NCBI RefSeq assembly: GCF_004345615.1
Contig: NZ_SLWK01000004.1
Span: forward strand, 124,001-188,000
DNA: 64,000 nt
Reading direction: 5' to 3'
Origin: Natronoflexus pectinivorans
GTDB taxonomy: Bacteria; Bacteroidota; Bacteroidia; Bacteroidales; Marinilabiliaceae
A program made the translations under genes and the position numbers. Below, piece after piece: positions 54,501 to 64,000 of this stretch (positions are counted from its first letter, which is position 1; each line of letters opens with the position of its first letter). Under the pieces are notes generated by a model. That model worked only from the letters and a program-made list of their open reading frames with translations, did no database searches and had not been told where the DNA came from.

Positions 54501-55715
54501 ATGAAACATCCATTCAAAAGATCGACCAAAAAACTTATTCTATTCGTTTTAGTTGTATTTTCATTACAAATCGGGTGCAATAAAAAACCGAGTAGTGATC
54601 AGAATAATCATTTAACCATTGACCTGTCGGCACCTGGTTCCACCATATTTTTACCCTTAACAGAAATAGCTGAAGACATTCAGATGACACAACTGGAAAC
54701 CCGCAATGATTGCTTAGTTAGTCATTTCCGTGGTTTTGCAGGAAAAAAACATATCATCTGCTTTGAGAGAAATAACGTTTTACACTTTACTTCTGATGGT
54801 ACTTTTATTGGTGAAATTATGCGCGCAGGGCAAGGTCCGGGAGAATTTTACCATATAGGAGCCTGGGATGTTGATGAATCTGAAAGATTTTTAATCATTT
54901 ACGATAGCAATAAAGACTTTATTTACAGATATGATTTAGATAAGGGAGAGTTTGTAACCCCCATCAAAAACGTTACCCCTACTTTTGCAGATGCTATGCA
55001 GTTTCTGAATGACAGCATGATTGCATTACTGCCAAGCGTTTACTCTAATTCTGAACATCATTATCTGATATACTCCTTAAATGGAGATGTAAGTAAGGGA
55101 CCCAAACGTGAAGTTTTAGATAATCCCCGGTTGCAGTTTACCGGTATATCGGCAGACTTCAGGAAAACAAAATCAAACAATATTGTATACCGCCCTCGCA
55201 CATCAGATACGATTTACCAAATAAACGAAACTGAGATGACGCCGCTTTTTGTTCCCATCATTGAAAAGAAGAGGCAGTCCGGCAATGTGACTGAAGGCGA
55301 ATATACAGAGCACATTTATCTGTCAGAAGATTACTTGTATCTCTACAAAAATCAATTTAAACATGAGACCAACAGCGAAGCTAACAGCATCAGTATTACA
55401 ATGAGCCATGGAAATTTTTATGTGATAAATTTAAAAACCAGGGAAATTTTTGATTCAAGAGGATTATCTGCTAAATATTTGGGAGTATCCCTCCCTTTGT
55501 GGAGAATTTTTCCCTCAGGCGGTAACAGATTTAATTTCTCTGTTTCAGCTATGGATTTCATTGAAAGCATTGACCGAGGCATAGATGGAGACCAAATATC
55601 ACCTGAAGATTTAGAATTCATTACCCAGTTAAGAAAAAGCATCAGTGAGGAGGATAATCCAATAATTTTCTCGGGCACATTTAAAGAAAACATTGATCTT
55701 TCGCATCTCAAATAG
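54501..55715 (+). CDS. Six-bladed beta-propeller lipoprotein
   Basis: Lipoprotein of 404 residues (lipobox SLQIGC, Cys26) belonging to the 6-bladed beta-propeller group frequent in Bacteroidota. Repeated blade-like segments are visible: KHIICFERNNVLHFTSDGTFIGEIMRAGQGPGEF, then WDVDESERFLIIYDSNKDFIYRYDLDKGE and similar. The GQGPGEF turn is characteristic. No enzyme motif is seen; related proteins are thought to act in surface binding or signalling. It stands alone, convergent with pbpC with 22 bases between stop codons. A box TATATTTA at 54388-54395 could be its -7 element (weak). Confidence 0.82.
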   Translation: MKHPFKRSTKKLILFVLVVFSLQIGCNKKPSSDQNNHLTIDLSAPGSTIFLPLTEIAEDIQMTQLETRNDCLVSHFRGFAGKKHIICFERNNVLHFTSDGTFIGEIMRAGQGPGEFYHIGAWDVDESERFLIIYDSNKDFIYRYDLDKGEFVTPIKNVTPTFADAMQFLNDSMIALLPSVYSNSEHHYLIYSLNGDVSKGPKREVLDNPRLQFTGISADFRKTKSNNIVYRPRTSDTIYQINETEMTPLFVPIIEKKRQSGNVTEGEYTEHIYLSEDYLYLYKNQFKHETNSEANSISITMSHGNFYVINLKTREIFDSRGLSAKYLGVSLPLWRIFPSGGNRFNFSVSAMDFIESIDRGIDGDQISPEDLEFITQLRKSISEEDNPIIFSGTFKENIDLSHLK

Positions 55716-55737
55716 TTCAACTAAAGCAGTAGCAGTT

Positions 55738-58062
55738 CTATTGCCTCATCGTGGCAAAAACTCTGCGTGAATCAGATGCTCCCGATTCATCAATTATTTT
55801 GAGTGTATTCCAGCCATTTTTAAAGACAACACTCTTGCGATGTTCTCCTGTGGATTCGCCCAGATATTCATCGTCCAGATACCAATAGACTCTGGAACTG
55901 GTTGAGACATGTCCGGCCCGGCATATAACAGGTTGAATTTTGCCGTCAAAATCACGTGGAAGAAAAACCTTGGCTTCCATGTCGGGGTATATGATTTGTA
56001 CCGCCTCATCAGCACGATAGGCGGGACATTCGGGATAATGTCCGGCAACAGGTTCAATGAATTGTCCCTTTGCTCTCAGGTAATAAGCCACATCAGGGGG
56101 ATAAATCAATACCGGCTTCCGGTTGCTGCCTGTTGCGCTCCAACACCTTGAACACGTCTGGTGCTTTCCATCATCAGAGAAGAATTTAAACTGATGATAA
56201 TCACAAGTTTTCAGAGGCTTCATCCCCCATGGCAAGTCCATCATCACATAATCGGGGCATGCTTCAGTTGCCCGGAAACCGGATAATTTACAAACTTTTT
56301 GTGGCCGAAAGTCTATGTCGTTTTTTTGGAACCAGGCTGACTCTCTGCTGAAAGGTAACGACTGCAAAACATCAAACAATATGGCTCCGGCAGATGTGGC
56401 TCCGCTTAAATTCTTGTTTCCTTCGCCATTAAAATTTCCTACCCATACAGCGATGGTATAATCCGGATTTACCCCAATGGCCCATGCATCTTTGTGCCCA
56501 TAGCTGGTTCCGGTTTTCCAGGCAAAAGGCCGTGCACTGTTGAAATGATACCAGTAATATTCACTTCCGGGCCTTTTCAAGTCATGCAACATATCAAGTA
56601 CGAGATAACAACTGCCGGGACTCATTAACCTTACTGATTGCGTATTTTTCTCTCCCTGAATTACATAATTATCTGAAAAAACCCCTTCATTGGCCAAACC
56701 CCGATAAAGCTTAGTCATTTCCCACATGGTAACTTCCGAACCTCCCAAAATCAGCGGCAGCCCATAGTCATCTGCCGTCCGAAAAAGCGTACTCATTCCG
56801 GCACTTTCCAGAAAACTGTAAAACTGATATAAACCATAGGCATTCAGCAACCTGACTGCCGGGATATTAAGCGACTGCACCAAAGCATCGCGTGCCGTTG
56901 CCACACCGTTATATTCTCGGCTGGCATTTCGGGGTGAAAAACCATCAAAATAGGTCGGCAAATCGCGAATATAACTTTCGGGTGAAATAAGCCCTTCATC
57001 TATGCTTAAACCGTACAAAAACGGTTTAAGTATTGACCCGCTGGAACGCCATGCCATCACACCATCCACTTGGCCTCCATGGTTAAAATCGAAAAAATCG
57101 GGTGATCCCACGTATGATTTAACAGCTCCTGATTTCGTATCGGTTACAAGGATGGCCAAATTATGAATCCCGTAAGAACCGTACCGATGGCGGTACATGG
57201 ACGCCAATTGGTTGCATTTTTTTTGCAACTCTTCGTTTACAGTTGTTGGTAAAATGTGTCGTTCCGGGTAATTTCGCCTTAAGCGAAATGCCAGATGCGG
57301 AGCATGCGACTGAAAACGGTGAAACCGCTGTGGAACAGGCTCAAGCAATGCCAACTGAAGAGTAAGCTCGCTGATATGTCCCTTTTCATGAAGTTTATGA
57401 AGCAACTGATTGCGTCTGTTCAATAGAGCCGTAGATCTTTCCGATGGATAGATTAATCCCGGAGCATTTGGCAATACGGCCAAAGTTGCAGCTTCTGCCC
57501 AAGTCAATTCATCGGCCGGTTTATCGAAAAACATCAACGAAGCAGTTCGGTAGCCAACCACATTGCCCCCGTATGGTGCATGGTCCAGATAAATTCTCAA
57601 CAATTCATCACGTGAGTGATGAATGGCTAACCTGATTGCGAAAAGAGACTCACGCAATTTATTGAAATAAGTTCTTGGCCTTTGATTGCGCATACGCGCA
57701 ATCTGCATGGGAATTGTGCTGGCTCCGCTGGTTACCCTTCCATACCTGAAGTTATCCCTCGCTGCCCGAAACATGGCTTTGAAATCAACTCCAATGTGAG
57801 AGTAAAAAGACTCATCCTCAAATGTAATAACAGCTGTCTTTAATTTTTCCTCCACCTGAAAAGTATCCGGTGGAAAATGCCATTGCTCGCTTTTATTCAG
57901 AAAAGCATGCAGCAGATATCCGTTTTCTGATAATACTACGGTGCTGTAATCGTCATTAAATATTGGCGACGATGGTGGAATCAAGAACCAGAAGAAGGTA
58001 ATGGCCGACAATAAAATTGCCGGCCACTGCCAATATTTAATCCTTTTCAAAAGCTTCAACAT
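55738..58062 (-). CDS. pbpC: Penicillin-binding protein 1C
   Basis: Bifunctional peptidoglycan synthase-like protein. After a short cytoplasmic tail and one TM helix (about 20-40) come the GT51 transglycosylase domain (EDESFYSHIGVDF, GASTIPMQIARM, YGGNVVGYRTAS), the transpeptidase domain with SxxK (SILK), SLN and KTGTSYGHKDAW motifs, and a C-terminal BiPBP_C beta domain. I place the start at ATG 58062 (MLKLLKRIKYWQW), which overlaps the upstream gene by 26 bases; ATG 58098 would add 12 residues and overlap by 62. The overlap with the alpha-2-macroglobulin gene shows coupled expression, as in other bacteria where the two act together in envelope defence and repair. Confidence 0.93.
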   Translation of the reverse strand: MLKLLKRIKYWQWPAILLSAITFFWFLIPPSSPIFNDDYSTVVLSENGYLLHAFLNKSEQWHFPPDTFQVEEKLKTAVITFEDESFYSHIGVDFKAMFRAARDNFRYGRVTSGASTIPMQIARMRNQRPRTYFNKLRESLFAIRLAIHHSRDELLRIYLDHAPYGGNVVGYRTASLMFFDKPADELTWAEAATLAVLPNAPGLIYPSERSTALLNRRNQLLHKLHEKGHISELTLQLALLEPVPQRFHRFQSHAPHLAFRLRRNYPERHILPTTVNEELQKKCNQLASMYRHRYGSYGIHNLAILVTDTKSGAVKSYVGSPDFFDFNHGGQVDGVMAWRSSGSILKPFLYGLSIDEGLISPESYIRDLPTYFDGFSPRNASREYNGVATARDALVQSLNIPAVRLLNAYGLYQFYSFLESAGMSTLFRTADDYGLPLILGGSEVTMWEMTKLYRGLANEGVFSDNYVIQGEKNTQSVRLMSPGSCYLVLDMLHDLKRPGSEYYWYHFNSARPFAWKTGTSYGHKDAWAIGVNPDYTIAVWVGNFNGEGNKNLSGATSAGAILFDVLQSLPFSRESAWFQKNDIDFRPQKVCKLSGFRATEACPDYVMMDLPWGMKPLKTCDYHQFKFFSDDGKHQTCSRCWSATGSNRKPVLIYPPDVAYYLRAKGQFIEPVAGHYPECPAYRADEAVQIIYPDMEAKVFLPRDFDGKIQPVICRAGHVSTSSRVYWYLDDEYLGESTGEHRKSVVFKNGWNTLKIIDESGASDSRRVFATMRQ

Positions 58063-61000
58063 AAACCTTTCTACCGCTGGTGGTAGCTTTAAAATCATTA
58101 TTGTACATGGCTTCGACCAAAGTTCCCGGTAACCAATAGCTGCCTGCGGTGACGCAATTCAACTTGACCACAAAATCCAACGAATCTCTTTCCCTTAAAT
58201 CAAAGAACCACATAATTCTGTCATCCCGAATGTCTTGGTAAACCTCCTTGTTCAGATTCCACCTTTGAGTCCATTCAGGCAATACGGTGTTATTGAGTCT
58301 GATGTTTTCAATTTGCCACCCCGAAGGCAGAATCTGCATTAAAGCAATTTCAGAAACCCTGCTTAACGGACTGCTGTTACTCACGGTAAAACGCCCGTAG
58401 AACGTATCGCCCTGCTTGAGAGAGCCGGGATTAATCAGACGTCCGTTTTCATCGTACCAATTCACTTCCAGTTTCAGATTGTTGGCAACTGGTTCACTTT
58501 CATCCTTCAATGGCACACCGTTCCACGATAAACCTGCAAACACCTGGTCCACATCAGAACTGCCGGCAAGATGAATTTCAATGTCTCGGTTAAAGTTATC
58601 CCTGATGGGGATAACGGTTCGTCCCTTTTTATTGAATTCAATCTTTCTTCCATCGGCTAAAAGTACATGGCCTGTAATTATTTGGTCTCCTCCAACATCC
58701 AATCCAATGGAGTCGAAATATCGCCCCAAAGCCAAAAGCATATACCCAGAACTTTGAGTACTCAGAAAATCCGTACCGGACAAAACTGCGGCGACTGATT
58801 CGGCAATGGTTCCTGCAACATTCTCCATCTTCATTAATGTTGCGCAATAGAGAATAATAGCATCATCGCGATGGCTGCTTCCAAAATTGTAATAAAAAGG
58901 TTCATAAATTTCTGTGGTTGTTCCCGCGTCGGCAAGAATCCTGTCCCTGATGTTCTCAGCACCAACCAGATGGTAAGCAGCAGCCAACATCCAACGGCTG
59001 GCATTGTTGAGTTTATCCAGTTCATTTTCCATCAGCATGTTCATTTCGGCCATAGATTGCCGCCCTGCCAATGCCAAAACAAACGCCCTGTAGGCTCGCG
59101 TGGTAAGACGTCCCTGGTGTCTTCGAGCTTGCGATTCCATACCATTAATGGCATTATTGTAAAGAAAATCGGGAACAGAATAACCTAATGCTCTCGCTTC
59201 AACTAAGAAATGAGATGCGTAATTGCTGCTCCATTCACATGCTGTGGTGTTTCCAGGCCAATAAGCAAATGCACCGTTTTGCAGCATAAATTGCTGCAAA
59301 CGATTAATGCCGGCATTCAGGTTTTCATCAATACTATTTCGTTCTTCGGCATTAAAATAGCCCATCTTTTTAAGGTACAACTGAGGGAAAAGAGCCGACG
59401 TGGTTTGTTCCAAACAACCATACGGATACCTGATAAGCCAACGAAGTCGGTGGTCAAAATCCATGTTTGGGAAAATATTGATATCCAGCGAGGCGTTGTT
59501 TGTGCCGGCAACCCCAACCGCAGGGACTCTCATTCTAATGGTTGACCCTTTTTCAGCCCGTTCGGTTTTTTTATCATAAACCCTCACCGATGAAGGTACT
59601 ACGCGAATATTGGTTTCATTCTCAACACGAATATCTCCTGATACACCTTCGAGCACAATTTTAGCCTGGCCAATTTCCTCTTTGGCTCTTACTTTGAACT
59701 TTATTAAAGCTTCGTTGCTGTTGCTGAAATCTACATCTACAGATTGGTTGCCAACAACTTCGAGAGGCCCTTCGGTGCGTATTGTGAAGCGAGCCTGCCG
59801 AACCGAACTAACCATATTAAACAGAGAAACAGGAATTTCAAACTCATCGGAAGGCTTGAGAACCCGAGGCATATTCGCCTGCATAATGATGTCTGAGCGA
59901 ACAGGGATGGTTTTTTCGGCATGGCCAAAACTTCCTTTTTCGGTACCAATCACCATCACTCTGACAGCCCCGTTATAATTAGGCATGTGAAATTTCACTG
60001 TAGCCCGGCCTCTGCTATCAGTTTTAATTGGCCCTTTGAACATACTCACAGGCTCAAAACGACGCTTTCCGTCAACAGGATCCAGTTGCGATTCACGATA
60101 ATCCAAGTCATCGGCACCTCCAATGGAAAAAGTCTGAAGGACATCGTCGCGGTTAACACTCATCACATGCGAGAAGATATCGAATGTCTCCACAAAAAGG
60201 CCAATCTTTTTGTAAAACTCACGCCATGGATTTGGAGTTCTGAACTGTGTCAAGCTGAGCAATCCTTCATCCACCACAGCTATGGTAAACTGTGCCGGTT
60301 GGCGGTTTCTGGTGCTTATAACCACTTCAAAATCTTCGTTGGGTGAAAGCACCTCCTTTGTAGAAATATCAAATTCAATTTTTGTTTCAGCATCTTCAAT
60401 ACGTAACGGAATGATTCCGAACATCCTGATTGGACGATCATTAACCATTTGACTGTGAGGTTGAATAACCGATACCGTAACGTAAACATTCGGCAGATAA
60501 TCCTTTTTCAAAGGAATATCAATCACCAGCTCGTCGCCGGAAGTTTTGGATGGATCAACCCAAAACCAATCCAACATTCTGCGACCTCGTTCTAAAGTAA
60601 CCAGCACATTTCCCTGTTTCGGATTTGGCAACATAATGCGAGCTGTCTCACCCGAAGAATACACCTGTTTATCAGATTTTAAAGAGAGAGTTCCTTCATT
60701 CATATCCCCTCCGGGAATGCCTCCATATCTGTAAGCACTGAAAAAGAGAGAAGAAACATGGCCATTTCCACCATCCATCACTTCTATGAGATACTCCCCA
60801 TTTTCAGACGGGGTAAAACTGACATGATTCAACCCATCTCCCAGAGTTAATGATCCTTCTGAAACAATATATGTTTGAGTATCCTCCTTATATTTAAGCT
60901 GATAGCTGCGGCGATCACGATATTGATACCACCATCGGCGGTCGTTTCGATACACCCTGTAATTCAACTGTCTGCCGTTAAGCCTGTTGCCATCCGGGTC

Positions 61001-63514
61001 AAGTAAAACTACAGGAAAACGAACCTCCGAACCGGTTTGGTGATAACCGTATCCGCTCGGATCCTGAATTCCAACATATCCGGGGTAAACATGCAAATCG
61101 GAAACATTCCATCCTTCGTTTGGCTGGCCTCCCTGCTCAAGAACTGTTGCCGATATTTTCAATTTTAAAGCAGATGGAACATCGCCCAAAGAAGGAAGTA
61201 TCCATTCACCTTTAAGTTTTCCGTCATTGTCCAACCTACCTTTAAGTACATTATGCGTAAAAGAGCGAAAATCCACATCAGCTCTGGAAAAATTATAGTT
61301 AAGATACCTTGGGAATTTCATTTCATGAGGATGAACCTCTATATTCACATCGGTTTGCAAATTTGGTGCCGGTGCACCAAATAAGTATTGCACATCCACA
61401 TCGAAACCTATAACCCGGTCGTTCCAGTTAAAAGTACGTTTTGCAGGACGAACCTGAACTCTTAACTGTTCTGCCACAACTGTTTCAATTTTTAATTGAT
61501 CGTAAAAATGAGCTCCACCGGCATTAATCTGAACATTGTATGTTCCCGTGGGAGCACTCTCTTCGGTTTGCATTGAAAACACATACATCCCATCGGTTGA
61601 CCTTACCTGGGTTTGTTCATGTACAATTCGGTATTGAGGATTACGAACAGTAATACTCACAGGATGGTTTGCAGGAAATGTATTATCCCTGTTCTTCGCA
61701 ATAAACCCTATATTTATGGAATCTCCTGGACGATAAACACCCCTTTCAGTGTAAATAAAACCACGCACTCCGTGGTGGTTTTCTGAAATACCACCCACGT
61801 CAAATCCGGAATTACTCCACTTCATTTCATTTCTGCTTATGGCAGAAATTTGTTTACCCCTTCTTGCTGTGATGTAATAAAAATAGCCGGTAGTTTCGAA
61901 CCGTATTACGCCCTGTTGATTGGTTCGACCATTTTGGATTATACTCCCTCCGTAATTAAGCAATTCCACATTGATATTTGATAGAGGTTTTCCGGTAAGA
62001 ATATCAGTAACAAAAGCCACCACACTCCCATCTAAAGCCTTCGCCGTAATACCAAGGTCACTTAAAAAGACAGGTTTATATATCTGACCTTTCTCATCTA
62101 TGTAGTCAAGAATATCTCCTTCGATTGGTTGACTGACGTCACCGGGGTTAAAATTGATTCTGATGAGAAACAGACCATCGTCGTACTTAGAAAATAACTC
62201 AGAAAGGTCAAACTCGTTCAAGACCCATTCGTTAGGTTTATCGGCTAATTCAATGGTTTGGTTTTTTACAATTACCCCAACTGAGCCGGAATAATGATCA
62301 CCAAAACCCCTGTTTCGGTTTCTTTCGCTTCTCAGTTGAGAAGAATTCAAAAAGGCTCCAATCTGGCTGGTATAAACCTTTTTTACCTCAAGGTGAACCC
62401 GTTTAAGATTAGTCGTATAAAACTGTACCCGTTTTTGATTAGATTGAGGCAAAATGACCCCATCGGATGCAAACTCCAACTGTGGCGGAATATCTGAGAA
62501 TCTTAGTTCACGAGTAACTTTAGAATCTGTCACTGTTCCCCATCGGCTTCTGATACCTGGCTGAACGGTCACTTTATAACTGCTCCCGAACTTAAACCCG
62601 CCATCAATGGAAAGCATATTTCCCATTTTTCGAACCTGGAAATCTACATCTGGTTCGATGGAAATTAAACCATCCATATGTTGATCAATATCAAGCTCAT
62701 CAGAGAATCCAATTCGAACAGCGGCACTTCTGCCGGATTCATCCACTCTGAATTCACCTGTAACCATTTTTTTCAATGGAGAAACTTCAAAGGTCTCTGT
62801 GTAGTTTTCGGACAAATCAAGATCTCTGCGATTGATGGAAAACGTATATCTTCTGTTTCTGTCTGTTCTAATGATTTTATCAGATACAAATTGAAATTGT
62901 GTATCGCTTAAGCGGCTCCAGTTTAACTTAATTTCCTTATCCCCTTGGAGACTTGCAGATTTCTTAAGAACATCCAAATCAGTAGGTTCTGAAAACAGAA
63001 CTACACCACGATAAATCAGCTCTTTGGGTTCGTTTCTGTCAATTAACTCCAGAGTTCCTGAGAAATTTGAAAGATTACGCCCAAGCACATTCAGATAAAA
63101 CTCCAAATTCTCGAGTTTTTTTTCTTTAAAATCATCGGAAAGTTGTTGGAGATTAAGCACCCCTTTAATCACTGTTCTTGAAGGTAATCCGTTCTCAGGT
63201 TGAAACTCCAATGTATGAGCACTTGTCCATACCGCGTCACCTCTTACCCTTGGATTAAAAGTAAATACGTTGCCCGGAGTTGATCCAATCTTTTCCTCAT
63301 CAACAATGGGATTATTAAATACAACTCGGACAATGTCACTGGATCGCACATCACCGGATGTAACAAAACTTATTTCACGAACAATTTCTTCTGAATAAAT
63401 TACTTCAGGTAAAGATTCACCGGGAGCTGGTGATTGAGATCTTTTGCAAGAAAAAACAACGCAAATGAACAATAAAACAGTCCACATGCATAATGGGCGA
63501 TAAGTGGAAATCAT
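58037..63514 (-). CDS. Bacterial alpha-2-macroglobulin lipoprotein with intact thioester
   Basis: Large periplasmic protease trap of about 1825 residues. I choose ATG 63514 (MISTYRPLCMW), which gives a lipoprotein signal with lipobox VFSC; a start at 63565 would place 17 extra residues ahead of the signal and would fall upstream of a plausible transcription start (box TAAATTTG, 63570-63577, minus strand). MG2/MG-type beta domains occupy most of the N-terminal two thirds (VYRPGDSINIGFIAKNRD is an MG2 signature). The thioester motif CLEQ in YPYGCLEQTTSAL is intact (Cys codon 59414-59416), followed by the helical thioester domain and a C-terminal receptor-like domain. It overlaps pbpC. The architecture matches YfhM/ECAM of enterobacteria. 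Confidence 0.93.
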   Translation of the reverse strand: MISTYRPLCMWTVLLFICVVFSCKRSQSPAPGESLPEVIYSEEIVREISFVTSGDVRSSDIVRVVFNNPIVDEEKIGSTPGNVFTFNPRVRGDAVWTSAHTLEFQPENGLPSRTVIKGVLNLQQLSDDFKEKKLENLEFYLNVLGRNLSNFSGTLELIDRNEPKELIYRGVVLFSEPTDLDVLKKSASLQGDKEIKLNWSRLSDTQFQFVSDKIIRTDRNRRYTFSINRRDLDLSENYTETFEVSPLKKMVTGEFRVDESGRSAAVRIGFSDELDIDQHMDGLISIEPDVDFQVRKMGNMLSIDGGFKFGSSYKVTVQPGIRSRWGTVTDSKVTRELRFSDIPPQLEFASDGVILPQSNQKRVQFYTTNLKRVHLEVKKVYTSQIGAFLNSSQLRSERNRNRGFGDHYSGSVGVIVKNQTIELADKPNEWVLNEFDLSELFSKYDDGLFLIRINFNPGDVSQPIEGDILDYIDEKGQIYKPVFLSDLGITAKALDGSVVAFVTDILTGKPLSNINVELLNYGGSIIQNGRTNQQGVIRFETTGYFYYITARRGKQISAISRNEMKWSNSGFDVGGISENHHGVRGFIYTERGVYRPGDSINIGFIAKNRDNTFPANHPVSITVRNPQYRIVHEQTQVRSTDGMYVFSMQTEESAPTGTYNVQINAGGAHFYDQLKIETVVAEQLRVQVRPAKRTFNWNDRVIGFDVDVQYLFGAPAPNLQTDVNIEVHPHEMKFPRYLNYNFSRADVDFRSFTHNVLKGRLDNDGKLKGEWILPSLGDVPSALKLKISATVLEQGGQPNEGWNVSDLHVYPGYVGIQDPSGYGYHQTGSEVRFPVVLLDPDGNRLNGRQLNYRVYRNDRRWWYQYRDRRSYQLKYKEDTQTYIVSEGSLTLGDGLNHVSFTPSENGEYLIEVMDGGNGHVSSLFFSAYRYGGIPGGDMNEGTLSLKSDKQVYSSGETARIMLPNPKQGNVLVTLERGRRMLDWFWVDPSKTSGDELVIDIPLKKDYLPNVYVTVSVIQPHSQMVNDRPIRMFGIIPLRIEDAETKIEFDISTKEVLSPNEDFEVVISTRNRQPAQFTIAVVDEGLLSLTQFRTPNPWREFYKKIGLFVETFDIFSHVMSVNRDDVLQTFSIGGADDLDYRESQLDPVDGKRRFEPVSMFKGPIKTDSRGRATVKFHMPNYNGAVRVMVIGTEKGSFGHAEKTIPVRSDIIMQANMPRVLKPSDEFEIPVSLFNMVSSVRQARFTIRTEGPLEVVGNQSVDVDFSNSNEALIKFKVRAKEEIGQAKIVLEGVSGDIRVENETNIRVVPSSVRVYDKKTERAEKGSTIRMRVPAVGVAGTNNASLDINIFPNMDFDHRLRWLIRYPYGCLEQTTSALFPQLYLKKMGYFNAEERNSIDENLNAGINRLQQFMLQNGAFAYWPGNTTACEWSSNYASHFLVEARALGYSVPDFLYNNAINGMESQARRHQGRLTTRAYRAFVLALAGRQSMAEMNMLMENELDKLNNASRWMLAAAYHLVGAENIRDRILADAGTTTEIYEPFYYNFGSSHRDDAIILYCATLMKMENVAGTIAESVAAVLSGTDFLSTQSSGYMLLALGRYFDSIGLDVGGDQIITGHVLLADGRKIEFNKKGRTVIPIRDNFNRDIEIHLAGSSDVDQVFAGLSWNGVPLKDESEPVANNLKLEVNWYDENGRLINPGSLKQGDTFYGRFTVSNSSPLSRVSEIALMQILPSGWQIENIRLNNTVLPEWTQRWNLNKEVYQDIRDDRIMWFFDLRERDSLDFVVKLNCVTAGSYWLPGTLVEAMYNNDFKATTSGRKVYVEAFEKD

Positions 63515-63569
63515 TATTTGGGTATAAATTAAATTAAGGAATTCTATATATTTACGAAAATGCAAATAA

Positions 63570-63577
63570 CAAATTTA
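63570..63577 (-). promoter_or_regulatory. Possible -7 box of the alpha-2-macroglobulin/pbpC operon
   Basis: Minus-strand TAAATTTG fits the Bacteroidota TAnnTTTG box and would start transcription near 63562, inside the longer reading frame, favouring the start at 63514. No TTG is found at the -33 position. Confidence 0.3.
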
Positions 63578-63857
63578 ACTTTTATTATCTAATTCCATCA
63601 TTGGTCGTTGATATTTCCTATAAAATAAACTTCTACTTAAGCATTATATTGAATTACGACAAAACTAACCTCTTTAATTTTCATTTCGTCCCTTAACAAT
63701 TAAAATCTATCACAAACAGACGTAATTTTTCGGAAGTCAGTAAATATTTAAACATAAAGCCATTTTACATACTAACAGGATTGCATAATCATGATTTTGA
63801 AAGACAAAATTTGTCACTTCAAAATAAAACCTCCACAACTTTTTTATGTTAAATTAA

Positions 63858-63901
63858 TTTATGACTAAATACCTACATAAAGGTAGGTATTTAGTCATAA
63901 A
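63858..63901. repeat. Perfect 19-base palindrome in terminal spacer
   Basis: Arms 63858-63876 and 63883-63901 are perfectly complementary (TTTATGACTAAATACCTAC with GTAGGTATTTAGTCATAAA), loop ATAAAG. The plus strand continues with A-runs rather than T, so it is not a standard terminator for either side. The rest of 63566-64000 is AT-rich without a gene. Confidence 0.6.
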
Positions 63902-64000
63902 AAAAAATAGTATTTCCATAAACAATGACGATCAAATAATACAAACATGATTTTGAACACCTAAAACAAAGATAGCTTTCTCTAATTATTACTTATAATC

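Noticed and set aside
1-64000. CRISPR arrays, tRNA genes, rRNA genes, prophage or complete insertion sequences
   Set aside because: No spaced direct repeats, no tRNA-like T-arm and acceptor combinations, no phage structural genes and no intact transposase were found on reading both strands.

Overview
The window is a chromosomal segment of a Bacteroidota bacterium, probably of the Bacteroidales/Marinilabiliales type (lineage inferred, not proven). Supporting signs are type IX secretion components (PorE-like, PorP/SprF, a type B C-terminal sorting domain), a DUF5723 outer-membrane family protein, a DksA homologue without zinc ligands, the ileS-dksA-lspA order, -7 boxes of the TAnnTTTG type, and AT-rich spacers without clear Shine-Dalgarno sites. 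No rRNA, tRNA, CRISPR array, prophage or intact insertion sequence was seen.

Layout. 1-14 kb is mostly housekeeping: a 7TM-HD cyclic-dinucleotide phosphodiesterase (cut by the window edge), a Y1/RAYT transposase remnant, ileS-dksA-lspA, a DeoR regulator with a methyltransferase, a chemoreceptor divergent from a sugar-binding lipoprotein, an RlmD/TrmA-type rRNA methyltransferase, and a QueF-like protein without the catalytic cysteine. 14-28 kb is an envelope and type IX secretion region: a PorE-like OmpA protein with a lipoprotein and a DUF5723 protein, then a 14-PKD secreted giant divergent from a PorP/SprF protein and a TPR/PD40 protein. 28-45 kb is a signalling region: three large sensor kinases, an ABCG-type transporter, and a response regulator fused to a decayed kinase module, followed by two exported proteins of unknown function. 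45-54 kb is an alpha-glucan-to-trehalose operon (glgX, treZ and a treY-malQ fusion). 54-64 kb holds a beta-propeller lipoprotein and an alpha-2-macroglobulin/pbpC pair.

How the parts work together. GlgX, TreZ, TreY and MalQ form a complete route from glycogen or maltodextrin to trehalose and recycled glucan. The PKD protein carries a type IX sorting signal, and the PorP/SprF and PD40 proteins beside it are the usual partners for export and surface attachment. The alpha-2-macroglobulin lipoprotein and PBP1C overlap, matching the known pairing of envelope protease trapping with wall repair. The signalling genes at 28-45 kb share features that suggest duplication, including a repeated leader module directly upstream of two of the kinases.

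The most unusual items are the cysteine-less QueF homologue with a palindrome between its promoter and that of rlmD, the repeated leader with MKR-type micro-ORFs upstream of two kinases, the response regulator with a dead kinase module, the four-cysteine PAS domain, and several small palindromic or tandem repeat elements in the same window as a transposase remnant.
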